A DNA stretch of 64,000 nt. It comes from Rufibacter sp. LB8. GTDB taxonomy: Bacteria > Bacteroidota > Bacteroidia > Cytophagales > Hymenobacteraceae. Each line of letters starts with the position of its first letter. The stretch's first letter is position 1. Location: contig NZ_JADALJ010000001.1 in the NCBI RefSeq assembly GCF_014876185.1, positions 4,526,964-4,590,963 of the forward strand. Direction: 5' to 3'. The translations under genes were made by a program, and so were the position numbers. The notes below the pieces were generated by a model. That model was not told the DNA's origin. It did no database searches and saw nothing but the letters and a program-made list of their open reading frames with translations. Positions 8,627 to 16,296 of the stretch are shown piece after piece.

Positions 8627-9582
8627 TGCCACCGCTGGTTTCTGTCATCTGCCTGTGCTACAATCATGCGCCGTTCCTGCGTGAAGCGCTAGATTCTGTG
8701 CTCGCCCAGACCTACCCCAACCTGGAAATTATTGTGGTGGATGACCTGAGTACCGATGACAGCGTGGCCATTATTCAAGAGTACGTGGCGCTGCACCCAG
8801 AAATAAAGTTCATTCAACACACCCAGAACCTGGGCAACTGCGCGTCTTTCAACCAGGCTTTTTTTCAGAGCAAAGGTGCCTATATCATTGACTTCGCCAC
8901 GGATGACGTGTTGCACCCAGACAGAATCACGCAGCAGGTGAAGGCGTTTAAAGACTTGCCGAAAGACTACGGGGTGGTGTACACAGATGCCGAATACATC
9001 TCTGAAAATTCGGCCCCAGCCGGAAAATTTTACCTGCGCCAGGCCAAAGGGAAACTCATGCCGGAACCCGCCAGCGGAGATGTGTTTGCCGATGTATTGG
9101 GCCGGTATTTCATCTGTCCGCCTACCATGATGATCAGGCGGCAGGTGCTGGAGGAATTGCAGGGCTATGACCCAGAACTGGCCTATGAGGACTTTGACTT
9201 TTGGGTGCGCTCCGCCAGAAACTGGAAGTACTTTTTCCTGGACCAAACGCTCTGCCAACGTCGGTTGCACGCCAACTCGCTGTCCCGGCAAGTGTATAAA
9301 CCCGGCGACCGCCAACTGGCCTCCACCGTCAAAGTCATTGAAAAGGCGATAGATTTGGTTTGGACAGAAAAGGAACGGCAAGCGCTCATCCAACGCATAA
9401 AATACGAAGCCAGGCACGCTTATTTCACGCAGAACTTTCCTGAGGCAGCCCAACTCCTGCAGCTGCTTGAAAAACAACACGGCCTCACCGCCAGATATAA
9501 AGCCTTGGCCTGGTTAACAGAACAGAAAATACCGCTGGGGTTTGTGAGAAGGTGGTACCAGCGTCTTTGGTACCAAAAATAG
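8626..9582 (+). CDS. GT2-family glycosyltransferase
   Basis: GT-A fold enzyme of 318 residues. The N-terminal nucleotide-sugar domain has VSVICLCYNHAPFLREAL, then NLEIIVVDDLSTDDSV. A putative metal-binding pair is present in IIDFATDDVLHPDRI. An ED(F/Y) acceptor motif follows at YEDFDFWVR. It probably builds the repeat unit exported by the flippase encoded immediately before it, whose stop overlaps this ATG. Donor and acceptor cannot be told from sequence. Confidence 0.88.
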   Translation: MPPLVSVICLCYNHAPFLREALDSVLAQTYPNLEIIVVDDLSTDDSVAIIQEYVALHPEIKFIQHTQNLGNCASFNQAFFQSKGAYIIDFATDDVLHPDRITQQVKAFKDLPKDYGVVYTDAEYISENSAPAGKFYLRQAKGKLMPEPASGDVFADVLGRYFICPPTMMIRRQVLEELQGYDPELAYEDFDFWVRSARNWKYFFLDQTLCQRRLHANSLSRQVYKPGDRQLASTVKVIEKAIDLVWTEKERQALIQRIKYEARHAYFTQNFPEAAQLLQLLEKQHGLTARYKALAWLTEQKIPLGFVRRWYQRLWYQK

Positions 9583-9866
9583 AGAGAAAAGGTAGAAGAT
9601 TTCTGGTACAGGCTTGCACCCTTGGGTGAATTGGCGCCTAGGTTTTTTTATAAGGCCACGCTTTGCTACTTTTGGGGTGCTACGCAGAATGAAGACCATT
9701 TCTACTGCTTTTTTTAATTGTTGCCTCGGCTAATATTTGAAAAAGGCAGACAATGTGATAGAGTTCGCTATTTATCATAAGGTGGTCATCTTTCTAGGTA
9801 TTTTTACGTATGCACTAGATAATCTATAGCGCTATAGAGAAAGGGTATTAAGCCCACGCGTTGCCA
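9583..9866. other. Intergenic gap after the polysaccharide genes
   Basis: AT-rich stretch with no credible reading frame and no PAL copy. A TACTTTTG at 9667-9674 resembles a -7 box but lacks a TTG at the right distance. I see nothing else. Confidence 0.5.
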
Positions 9867-9900
9867 TTGGCAGCTTTATGCGTTTATATATATACATTTG
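9867..9900 (+). promoter_or_regulatory. Bacteroidota-type promoter of the desaturase gene
   Basis: TTG at 9867-9869, 23-nt spacer, TACATTTG at 9893-9900 (TAnnTTTG consensus). Expected transcript start is near 9907, about 16 nt before the ATG at 9923. An upstream ATG at 9878 lies inside this promoter and is therefore unlikely to be used. Confidence 0.62.
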
Positions 9901-9922
9901 TCACTCCATTTCCCGTGAAAAT

Positions 9923-10906
9923 ATGATCGCTAACATTCCGGCCTCGCGTTCAGAGGTGATGACACATTTAGAGGGCTTTTTAGATGGAGCCTTGCCTGAA
10001 TTCCTGAAGTCTGTAGAAGATAGTTGGCAACCCGCTGATTTTCTGCCAGATGCCCGTAATGAATCTTTCTTTGACGAAATCAGAGACCTGAAAGAGCGCG
10101 CCCGTGAACTGTCTTATGACCTGTTGGCCGTGCTTATTGGCGACACCATCACGGAGGAAGCCCTGCCCACCTATGAAAGCTGGATCATGAGCATTCATGA
10201 CGTGAACCGCAACCCAGACTCTAGCTGGATGAAGTGGAACCGCGGCTGGACTTCTGAGGAAAACCGCCACGGCGACCTGCTCAACCGCTACCTGTATCTG
10301 ACCGGTCGCATTGACATGCGCCAGATGGAAGCTTCTACCCAATACCTGATTGCCGACGGCATGGACATTAAAACCGATGATGACCCGTACCGCAGCTTTG
10401 TTTATACCTCTTTCCAGGAAACCGCCACGAACGTATCTCACCGTCGCGTTGGCGCGCTGGCCAAACAAGCCGGCGAGACAACTCTGTCCCGTATCTGTAA
10501 TTTCATCGCCGCCGATGAAGGACGCCATGCGAAGGCCTATAAAACCTTCGTGAAGAAAATCTTTGAGGTTGACCCGTCTGAGATGATGCTGGCCTTTGAA
10601 GACATGATGCGCAAGAAAATTGTGATGCCCGCGCATTACCTGCGTGAACTGGGCATTGACCAGGGCCAGACCTTCGGGCATTTCACAGACGCCGCCCAGC
10701 GCATTGGCGTGTACACCTCTAGTGACTACGTGGAGATCATGGAAACCCTTATCAGAGAGTGGAAAATCTCCAGCATGACTGGTCTCAACTCTGCCGGTGA
10801 GAAAGCCCGTGACTATATCATGGCGCTACCTAACCGCCTCAAACGCGTAGCCGACCGCCTGCGCGTGCCAGAACTGCAGTACAAATTCAAATGGATTGAC
10901 AGCTAG
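9923..10906 (+). CDS. Acyl-ACP desaturase (ferritin-like diiron)
   Basis: Soluble stearoyl-ACP Delta9-desaturase-type enzyme (FA_desaturase_2, 327 aa) introducing a double bond into acyl-ACP. The diiron ligand pairs are in TSEENRHGDLL (EENRHG) and AADEGRHAKAY (DEGRH), with further conserved segments SWMKWNRGW and SFQETATNVSHRR. Start chosen at 9923 (MIANIPASRSEV) because the longer frame from 9878 begins within the promoter. Transcribed alone; a strong hairpin terminator with a T-run follows. Probably adjusts membrane fluidity. Confidence 0.9.
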   Translation: MIANIPASRSEVMTHLEGFLDGALPEFLKSVEDSWQPADFLPDARNESFFDEIRDLKERARELSYDLLAVLIGDTITEEALPTYESWIMSIHDVNRNPDSSWMKWNRGWTSEENRHGDLLNRYLYLTGRIDMRQMEASTQYLIADGMDIKTDDDPYRSFVYTSFQETATNVSHRRVGALAKQAGETTLSRICNFIAADEGRHAKAYKTFVKKIFEVDPSEMMLAFEDMMRKKIVMPAHYLRELGIDQGQTFGHFTDAAQRIGVYTSSDYVEIMETLIREWKISSMTGLNSAGEKARDYIMALPNRLKRVADRLRVPELQYKFKWIDS

Positions 10907-10910
10907 GAAA

Positions 10911-10951
10911 TTCCCGTTTTCGGGCTCTAGATTTGAAATGAAGCCAAAAAC
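10911..10951. repeat. PAL copy 5, fused to a terminator
   Basis: Five nt after the desaturase stop. Left arm CCGTTTTCGGGCTC is intact; the right arm is the GAAGCCAAAAACG variant. Its final AAAAACG runs directly into the hairpin at 10951. Confidence 0.8.
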
Positions 10952-10980
10952 GCCTCGCAAGAAATTGCGAGGCGTTTTTG
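10951..10980 (+). terminator. Rho-independent terminator of the desaturase gene
   Basis: Ten-base-pair stem CGCCTCGCAA / TTGCGAGGCG with GAAA loop, followed by TTTTT and preceded by AAAAA, so it could act on both strands. Confidence 0.88.
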
Positions 10981-11170
10981 GTTTGTATTTTTTAAATCGT
11001 ATGTTCATTGTTATAATGAATATTCTAACTTAAAAACCTTATTGCATCGGGAGTTTTGCTTGTTGGTGAAAACACCAACAAGGGTTCGGGTACTTGAATT
11101 TCTTTTACTAAACAGGTTCTTAGTTAAATGTGGAAGTAGTATTGTAATTTCAATTTATCATAGAAATAGA

Positions 11171-11422
11171 ATGGAAAAGTTTTTAAAAACAGTCAGTGTT
11201 ATTGGATTAATACTTTCAGTTATTTTAGTTCCATATGATATGTCTCATCTTAAGAGCGATACAACATTAGGCTATGTAGGGTTATATAATTATGACCCCT
11301 TTAAAGCTTATGCACTTTTATCATTTGACAGGATAGAATTTATTGATTATAGAAGACTTTTACAACAGTTAGCCATTATTTGTTTGCCATTAATGTACTA
11401 TAACAATAATTCTACTGACTGA
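11171..11422 (+). CDS. Small hypothetical membrane protein
   Basis: A 83-residue product from the ATG at 11171 (MEKFLKTVSVIGLILSV). The frame runs back to 11042, but the upstream part is basic and unconserved-looking. One hydrophobic N-terminal helix (VIGLILSVILVPY) and a second stretch (LAIICLPLMYY) bracket a polar middle (VGLYNYDPFKAYALLSF). Unlike its neighbours it is very AT-rich, suggesting recent arrival. No family recognised; whether it is translated is uncertain. Confidence 0.45.
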   Translation: MEKFLKTVSVIGLILSVILVPYDMSHLKSDTTLGYVGLYNYDPFKAYALLSFDRIEFIDYRRLLQQLAIICLPLMYYNNNSTD

Positions 11423-11527
11423 ATAGTTGATAAATTATAAATGAAAAATTCCCTTAGTTTAGGTTGCCCAGCTTTTTGAAATCGCCCTGCAGAAGACTCC
11501 AATCTGAAAATTTAAAAAGTATTTTAC

Positions 11528-11569
11528 TCCCGTTTCTAGCCTCATTTCCCAAAACGGGCACAAAAACGC
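11528..11569. repeat. Degenerate PAL repeat (copy 6)
   Basis: CCCGTTTCTAGCCTCATTT left arm with a decayed right arm ending CAAAAACG. It lies between two convergent genes. Confidence 0.6.
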
Positions 11570-11622
11570 CCAGCCATTTCTAGCTAGGCATCTCCACATT
11601 TACTCACCTCAAAATCTTTACA

Positions 11623-11907
11623 TCACACATTTACCACCTGCACGCCTTTCCAGAAAGCCACGTAGCCTTCAATGGGTTTGGCTTTCTCTTTGGCTTGCGG
11701 GTAGGTCCAGGCGGCGTCTTTGTTCTCGAAGTTCCCAATCTGAATGTTGTAGTAATTTGCCTCGCCCTTCCAGGGGCAGGTAGAGTGGCGGTCGCTGGGC
11801 TTGAAGTAGTCCCAGTTCAGGGTATCGGCCGGAAAGTAGTGATTCCCCTCCAGTTCCACCGTGCTGTCGCTCTCTGCCAGAATCGTATTTTTCCAAATGG
11901 CACGCAT
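11623..11907 (-). CDS. DUF427 domain protein
   Basis: Complete single-domain DUF427 protein (94 aa). The family signature is WDYFKPSDRHSTCPWKGEANYY (shown here as WDYFKP and STCPWKGEA blocks), preceded by NHYFPADTL and followed by AAWTYPQAKEKAKPI and YVAFWKGVQV. The family is common and its biochemical role is unknown. Convergent with the upstream hypothetical gene and divergent from the VWA gene. Confidence 0.9.
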   Translation of the reverse strand: MRAIWKNTILAESDSTVELEGNHYFPADTLNWDYFKPSDRHSTCPWKGEANYYNIQIGNFENKDAAWTYPQAKEKAKPIEGYVAFWKGVQVVNV

Positions 11908-12047
11908 ATTTAGTAGTATTTTAGTAAGAAAAAGATAGAACGCTAATGATATGTTTTACTATACCGGCGGCAGAAGGTTTACTTTCGTAAGAACATTCAT
12001 GCTTTTGCGTTGTTAGTAAGAAGTGTTTAGAAAGATAAGTGTAGAAT

Positions 12048-13148
12048 ATGGCTGCCGGATATAGATTCACCCAATACGTTCCAGAGGAAACCACCCAGAA
12101 GGGCTTTGAGCCGCTGCTCCAGATTTTCCTGCAATTAATCACGCTCACCGCCGGTGATGTGGCCGAAACCATGTCCTGGATGAGTGAGCTGGACAAGAAA
12201 TACAACCTCACCGATGACTCTTACGGCCTGGGCGACTTCTTTGAAGACCTCAAGAAACAAGGCTACATTGATGACAAAGGCCCTGACGGAAAATTCAACC
12301 TACAAGCCAAAGGCGAGCAGAAAATCAGGAAAAGCGCGCTGGAGGAAATCTTCGGGAAGCTAAAACGCGGAGGACGCGGGAACCACACCACGCCCAAAAC
12401 CGGCATCGGCGACGAGCCCACCGCTGACCGCCGTGAGTTCCGGTTCGGAGACGCGCCTGAGCAGATTGAACTCACCGAGTCCATCAGGAACGCGCAGATT
12501 GCCCACGGCATCTCAGATGATTTTTTCCTCACAGAAAATGACCTTGAAATCACCGAACGTGAGCACAAGACCCAGACCAGCACGGTGCTGATGATTGACA
12601 TTTCACACTCCATGATTCTCTACGGCGAAGACCGCATTACGCCCGCCAAGAAAGTAGCCATGGCCCTCGCCGAACTGGTGAAGCAGAAATATCCCAAAGA
12701 CAACCTGGACATCATCGTGTTCGGAAATGACGCATGGCAAATAACCGTCAAAGACTTACCGTACCTGATGGTGGGCCCGTACCACACTAACACGGTCGCC
12801 GGCCTGGAACTGGCTATGGATTTGCTGCGCCGAAGAAAAACCAGCAACAAGCAAATCTTCATGATCACCGACGGCAAACCCACCTGCCTGAAAGAAGGAC
12901 TGCGGTACTACAAAAACAGCTTCGGGCTAGACAGGAAAGTAGTGAACAAAACGCTGAATCTGGCCGCGCAATGCCGCCGCCTGAACATTCCCATCACCAC
13001 CTTCATGATTGCCTCAGACCCGTACCTGCAGCAGTTTGTAGAAGAATTCACTCAAGTCAACAACGGCCAAGCCTACTACAGCGGTCTGCAAGGCTTAGGC
13101 GATTTGGTGTTCAGAGACTACGGCCGAGGCCGCAAGAAACGGATGTAA
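12048..13148 (+). CDS. VWA-domain protein, ChlD/MoxR-partner type
   Basis: Cytoplasmic protein of 366 residues. The N-terminal ~170 residues are helical and charged. A von Willebrand A domain follows (about 178-360) with a complete MIDAS: D184-x-S186-x-S188 in LMIDISHSM, a threonine region around TVAGLELAMDLL, and MITDGKPT. Such proteins work with AAA+ ATPases of the MoxR/ChlI class in metal insertion or complex remodelling. The matching ATPase is 0.5 kb downstream in the same direction (13692-15230). No chelatase large subunit (BchH/CobN) is nearby, so a role in tetrapyrrole metallation is not supported. Target unknown. Confidence 0.85.
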   Translation: MAAGYRFTQYVPEETTQKGFEPLLQIFLQLITLTAGDVAETMSWMSELDKKYNLTDDSYGLGDFFEDLKKQGYIDDKGPDGKFNLQAKGEQKIRKSALEEIFGKLKRGGRGNHTTPKTGIGDEPTADRREFRFGDAPEQIELTESIRNAQIAHGISDDFFLTENDLEITEREHKTQTSTVLMIDISHSMILYGEDRITPAKKVAMALAELVKQKYPKDNLDIIVFGNDAWQITVKDLPYLMVGPYHTNTVAGLELAMDLLRRRKTSNKQIFMITDGKPTCLKEGLRYYKNSFGLDRKVVNKTLNLAAQCRRLNIPITTFMIASDPYLQQFVEEFTQVNNGQAYYSGLQGLGDLVFRDYGRGRKKRM

Positions 13149-13258
13149 TGTGCTACTTGGGAAATGTACTGATGTGCTATTTCTTTAATTGGAAGATGTG
13201 GAGATTTGCAAATGTGAAGATGTGAGAATTGAGCAATTAACGTGACTTCAACGCAGAT

Positions 13259-13287
13259 TCCCCCTTTGAAGGGGGCGAAGGGGGATG
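13259..13287. repeat. CCCCCTTTGAAGGGGG element
   Basis: Copy of a second intergenic family: TCCCCCTTTGAAGGGGG followed by GAAGGGGGATG. Related copies occur at 29878, 51408 and 51518 (inverted), with a weaker one near 16459. A further G/C-rich inverted repeat (CCCCTCTCAACGGGAGAGGGG) lies 60 nt downstream of this one. Confidence 0.75.
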
Positions 13288-13353
13288 TTTACACAAGCAG
13301 AATTCTACGGCATTAAACTCCCCTCTCAACGGGAGAGGGGCCGGGGGTGCGGC

Positions 13354-13397
13354 TTCCGTTTTCGGCTTCATTTCCAGAAACGAGGCCAAAAACGGAA
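13354..13397. repeat. Palindromic repeat PAL copy 7
   Basis: TTCCGTTTTCGGCTTCATTT, loop CCAG, AAACGAGGCCAAAAACGG. It abuts the stop (13399) of the small minus-strand gene. Confidence 0.88.
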
Positions 13398-13398
13398 T

Positions 13399-13575
13399 TT
13401 AATCTTGTGGCGGCATAGAGCGTTTGCGTAAATAACTAGACAAAAAACTCAAGGCAATCACAATCCCTATTAACAGATAGAAAACGTTTTTATCTATCAC
13501 ATGAAAAATTCGCAGACCCGTACCTACCACCAGCATGACAATGGCCAAGGCATTAACAATATTGTAGATTTTCAT
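13399..13575 (-). CDS. 58-residue membrane protein between VWA and ATPase genes
   Basis: Start chosen at the ATG at 13575 (MKIYNIVNALAIVMLVVG). The frame is open further upstream only because it reads through a PAL repeat. Two hydrophobic helices (ALAIVMLVVGTGLRIF and VFYLLIGIVIALSFLSSYL) end in a basic tail (RKRSMPPQD). It lies on the opposite strand between the VWA and AAA+ genes. It resembles the small two-helix proteins common in Bacteroidota; no function is recognised. Confidence 0.6.
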   Translation of the reverse strand: MKIYNIVNALAIVMLVVGTGLRIFHVIDKNVFYLLIGIVIALSFLSSYLRKRSMPPQD

Positions 13576-13610
13576 CAACAGTAGAATTGAAAAAATAAAT
13601 CTAACTAAAA

Positions 13611-13654
13611 TTTCCGTTTTCGGGCTCATTTTCAGAAACGAAGCCAAAAACGGA
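13611..13654. repeat. PAL copy 8, in a divergent promoter region
   Basis: TTTCCGTTTTCGGGCTCATTT, loop TCAG, AAACGAAGCCAAAAACGG. Unusual placement: it lies between two divergent starts (13575 minus, 13692 plus) rather than after a stop. Confidence 0.88.
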
Positions 13655-13691
13655 GCAACACCTAACCAGTACTCACCAGCAACCAAGAAAC

Positions 13692-15230
13692 ATGCGTTAT
13701 ACAGAAATACCTGCGGCCCAGCTGCAAAAGATCAAGACCCTCGGCCAACTGAAAGCCGCCGGCTACGAGCCGCGCAGCGTGAAAGAAGAACTGCGTGCCA
13801 ACCTCATCCAGAAACTGAGCAGCGGCCAGGAAGTCTTCCCCGGCATCTACGGCTACGAGGAAACCGTGATTCCAGACTTGCAACGCGCTATTTTGAGCCG
13901 TCACCACATCAACCTCTTGGGCCTGCGCGGCCAGGCCAAAACCAGAATTGCGCGTCTGTTGGTGCAACTCCTGGACGAATACATTCCCGTAGTGGCTAGT
14001 TCAGAACTCAACGATGACCCGCTGCAGCCCTTGTCCCGCTTCGCGAAAGACCAGGTAGCCCAGCACGGCGATGACACTGCTATTTCCTGGCTGCACCGCG
14101 ACGAACGCTACACCGAAAAACTCGCCACGCCAGACGTGTCTGTGGCTGATTTAATTGGTGACGCAGACCCTATCAAAGCCGCTACATTGAAATTGCCGTA
14201 CTCAGATGAACGCGTGATCCATTTCGGGCTGATCCCGAGGGCGCACCGCGGCATCTTTGTGATCAATGAATTACCAGATTTGCAGGCGCGTATTCAAGTT
14301 TCTCTGTTCAACATCTTGCAGGAAGGCGATATTCAGATCAGAGGTTTCAAGATTAGATTACCGCTGGACATCCAGTTTGTGTTCACGGCAAACCCAGAGG
14401 ATTACACCAACCGGGGTTCTATTGTGACGCCACTCAAAGACCGCATTGACTCCCAGATTATCACCCATTACCCCAAAACCCTGGAAATTGGTAAGCGCAT
14501 CACCAAGCAGGAAGCGCGTATTACCACTGCCCAGAACGAGCGCGTGCAAGGCCATGAACTCATCCATGATTTGGTGGAACAAATTGCCTTTGAAGCCCGC
14601 GAAAGTGAGTACGTAGATGCCAAAAGCGGTGTCTCTGCCCGCTTGACCATCTCAGCGTTTGAAAACGTGATCAGTGCCGCCGAGCGCCGGGCGCTGGTGA
14701 ACGGCGAAGCGAAGACCCACGTGCGCGTGGCAGATTTTCTGGCGGCGGTACCAGCGGTCACCGGCAAGGTGGAATTGGTGTATGAAGGCGAGCAGGAGGG
14801 AGCCGGCGGCGTGGCGTACCGGTTGATGGGCAAGGCGCTCAGAACGCAATTCCTGAACTATTTCCCTGACCCCGACAAGTTCAAAAAGCAGAAAGACAAG
14901 AACCCCTACAACAAAGTGACGGCCTGGTTCTCAGACGGTCATACGCTTGACTTGCTCAATGATGCGTCTGATGACGAATACAAAGCCGCGCTGAACGCAG
15001 TGCCAGATTTGTCAGAAATTGTGACCCATTTCCAGCCCAAAGCCAAAGACGAAGCCGAGCACCTGTTCTTCATGGAATTCTGCCTCCACGGCCTGGCCGA
15101 ATACAGCTTGATCTCCCGCAACCGCCTAGCGGCTGGCCTGCAGTTCAAAGACCTGTTGAGCAGCATGTTCTCGGGCGGCGGATTCAACCTGGAAGAAGAA
15201 GACGAAGACGAGGAAGACGACAACCGCTAA
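13692..15230 (+). CDS. ChlI/MoxR-like AAA+ ATPase
   Basis: AAA+ ATPase of 512 residues. Walker A-like loop GLRGQAKT (residues 77-84) and Walker B in GIFVINELPDL followed by QARIQVSLFNILQEG. The PLDIQFVFTANPEDYTNRG and TPLKDRIDSQI segments hold sensor 1 and the arginine-finger region, as in magnesium-chelatase I-type ATPases. The C-terminal third is family-specific and ends in a strongly acidic tail (EEEDEDEEDDNR). It is usually annotated as magnesium chelatase or sigma-54-interacting ATPase. With the upstream VWA protein it forms an ATPase/adaptor pair; substrate unknown. Confidence 0.87.
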   Translation: MRYTEIPAAQLQKIKTLGQLKAAGYEPRSVKEELRANLIQKLSSGQEVFPGIYGYEETVIPDLQRAILSRHHINLLGLRGQAKTRIARLLVQLLDEYIPVVASSELNDDPLQPLSRFAKDQVAQHGDDTAISWLHRDERYTEKLATPDVSVADLIGDADPIKAATLKLPYSDERVIHFGLIPRAHRGIFVINELPDLQARIQVSLFNILQEGDIQIRGFKIRLPLDIQFVFTANPEDYTNRGSIVTPLKDRIDSQIITHYPKTLEIGKRITKQEARITTAQNERVQGHELIHDLVEQIAFEARESEYVDAKSGVSARLTISAFENVISAAERRALVNGEAKTHVRVADFLAAVPAVTGKVELVYEGEQEGAGGVAYRLMGKALRTQFLNYFPDPDKFKKQKDKNPYNKVTAWFSDGHTLDLLNDASDDEYKAALNAVPDLSEIVTHFQPKAKDEAEHLFFMEFCLHGLAEYSLISRNRLAAGLQFKDLLSSMFSGGGFNLEEEDEDEEDDNR

Positions 15231-15271
15231 CTCCCGTTTTCGGGCTCAATTCCAGAAACGGGGCCAAAAAC
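15231..15271. repeat. PAL copy 9
   Basis: Begins immediately after the ATPase stop: CTCCCGTTTTCGGGCTCAATT, then AAACGGGGCCAAAAAC. Its right edge merges into the AAAAACGCCGA hairpin at 15275. Confidence 0.82.
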
Positions 15272-15274
15272 AAA

Positions 15275-15306
15275 AACGCCGAAGCGCAGATATGCTCATC
15301 GGCGTT
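15275..15306 (+). terminator. Terminator-like hairpin
   Basis: Stem AACGCCGA / TCGGCGTT around AGCGCAGATATGCTCA, followed by GCTGTTT. It is nearly the same sequence as the better terminator at 15463, suggesting duplication of one module. Confidence 0.6.
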
Positions 15307-15340
15307 GCTGTTTAAGTATGGCATATTTTTTCTTGGATAA

Positions 15341-15443
15341 TTGAACCCACCCCTACCCCTCCAAGGAGGGGAGTACCTGCACGAGTAGTTTTCTGAATTA
15401 TTAAACACGCATTGCAATTCCCCTCCTGGGAGGGGTAGGTTCA
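15341..15443. repeat. Inverted pair of CCCCTCC / GGAGGGG elements
   Basis: TGAACCCACCCCTACCCCTCC on the left pairs with GGAGGGGTAGGTTCA on the right, about 60 nt apart. Each arm also holds its own small hairpin (CCCCTCCAAGGAGGGG and CCCCTCCTGGGAGGGG). It lies between the two copies of the AACGCCGA terminator. Confidence 0.7.
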
Positions 15444-15462
15444 TCTTCACTGCTCTAAAAAC

Positions 15463-15500
15463 AAAAACGCCGAAGCGCAGCACTGCACTTCGGCGTTTTT
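15463..15500. terminator. Bidirectional terminator between ATPase and cyclophilin genes
   Basis: Stem AAAAACGCCGAAG / CTTCGGCGTTTTT with A- and T-runs on the two sides. It serves the ATPase gene (plus) and the cyclophilin gene (minus), which converge here. Confidence 0.85.
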
Positions 15501-15566
15501 ATGGTTCATTGCTGATTTTTCAATCGCTCAAAAAGAACTATCAACACTTGACAATCAACAATTCAA

Positions 15567-16025
15567 TTACGCTTCGTTCACTACAATTTTCTCAATACGG
15601 TCGTTGGCTTTGATTTGGTCAATCACGTCCAGGCCTTCCACTACTTTCCCGAAGCAGGTGTGGTTGCGGTCCAGGTGTGCGGTGTTGTTGCGGCTGTGGC
15701 AGATGAAGAACTGAGAACCGCCGGTGTTGCGGCCCGCATGCGCCATAGACAGCACGCCACGGTCGTGGTACTGGTTGCCGCCGGTTACTTCGCAGTCAAT
15801 TTTGTAGCCCGGTCCGCCGGTGCCGGCCATCCCTTTCGCGCCTTCGCGGGAGTTAGGGCAACCGCCCTGTATCACGAAGTCTGGCAATACGCGGTGAAAC
15901 GAAAGACCGTCATAAAAGCCTTCTTTGGCCAGTTTGGTGAAGTTGGCCACCGTGTTAGGCGCGTCTTGGTCGTAGAATTCAACTTTCATTACGCCTTTGG
16001 CGGTGTGGATTTCAGCAGTAGTCAT
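15567..16025 (-). CDS. Cyclophilin-type peptidyl-prolyl isomerase
   Basis: Cytoplasmic cyclophilin of 152 residues with no signal peptide. The active-site segments are complete: SFHRVLPDFVIQGGCP with the catalytic arginine, AHAGRNTGGSQFFICHS, and HTCFGKVVEGLDVID. It catalyses cis-trans isomerisation of prolyl bonds during folding. A CAAAGGTA at 16104-16111 is a plausible -7 box on the minus strand, without a clear -33 TTG. Confidence 0.93.
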   Translation of the reverse strand: MTTAEIHTAKGVMKVEFYDQDAPNTVANFTKLAKEGFYDGLSFHRVLPDFVIQGGCPNSREGAKGMAGTGGPGYKIDCEVTGGNQYHDRGVLSMAHAGRNTGGSQFFICHSRNNTAHLDRNHTCFGKVVEGLDVIDQIKANDRIEKIVVNEA

Positions 16026-16149
16026 AAGTAAAGGTGCTAATGGGTGAATTTGCTAATATGCTATTTGAAGGATGACGCCAAATGCGCCTCCTCCATGTCT
16101 TTGCAAAGGTACGTAAATTTGCTTTGTTCGTCTTACTCTGCCGCCTCCA

Positions 16150-16192
16150 TCCGTTTTCGGCCCCGTTTCAAGAATGGAGCCCGAAAACGGAA
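16150..16192. repeat. Palindromic repeat PAL copy 10
   Basis: TCCGTTTTCGGCCCCGTTTC ... GGAGCCCGAAAACGG. Upstream of the cyclophilin gene and 330 nt from the rsgA stop, so not a 3'-adjacent copy. Confidence 0.85.
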
Positions 16193-16296
16193 ACTTGCCG
16201 AAGGTTTAGGTTACCTATAGTGGTTTGGCTTACACAATTCGTCGCCCTTTGATAGGATTAGGGACATCGCCTCCTGAGCACCGCATTTCTGATCAT

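Noticed and set aside
9878..9922. Earlier ATG for the acyl-ACP desaturase
   Set aside because: It falls inside the -33/-7 promoter, so it would not be in the transcript.
13576..13686. N-terminal extension of the small minus-strand protein (MVAGEYWLGVAPFLASFLKMSPKT...)
   Set aside because: The added residues are the translation of a PAL repeat; the ATG at 13575 starts a normal two-helix protein.
12048..15230. Magnesium or cobalt chelatase operon
   Set aside because: No BchH/CobN-type subunit or tetrapyrrole genes in the neighbourhood; only the ATPase/VWA pair is present.
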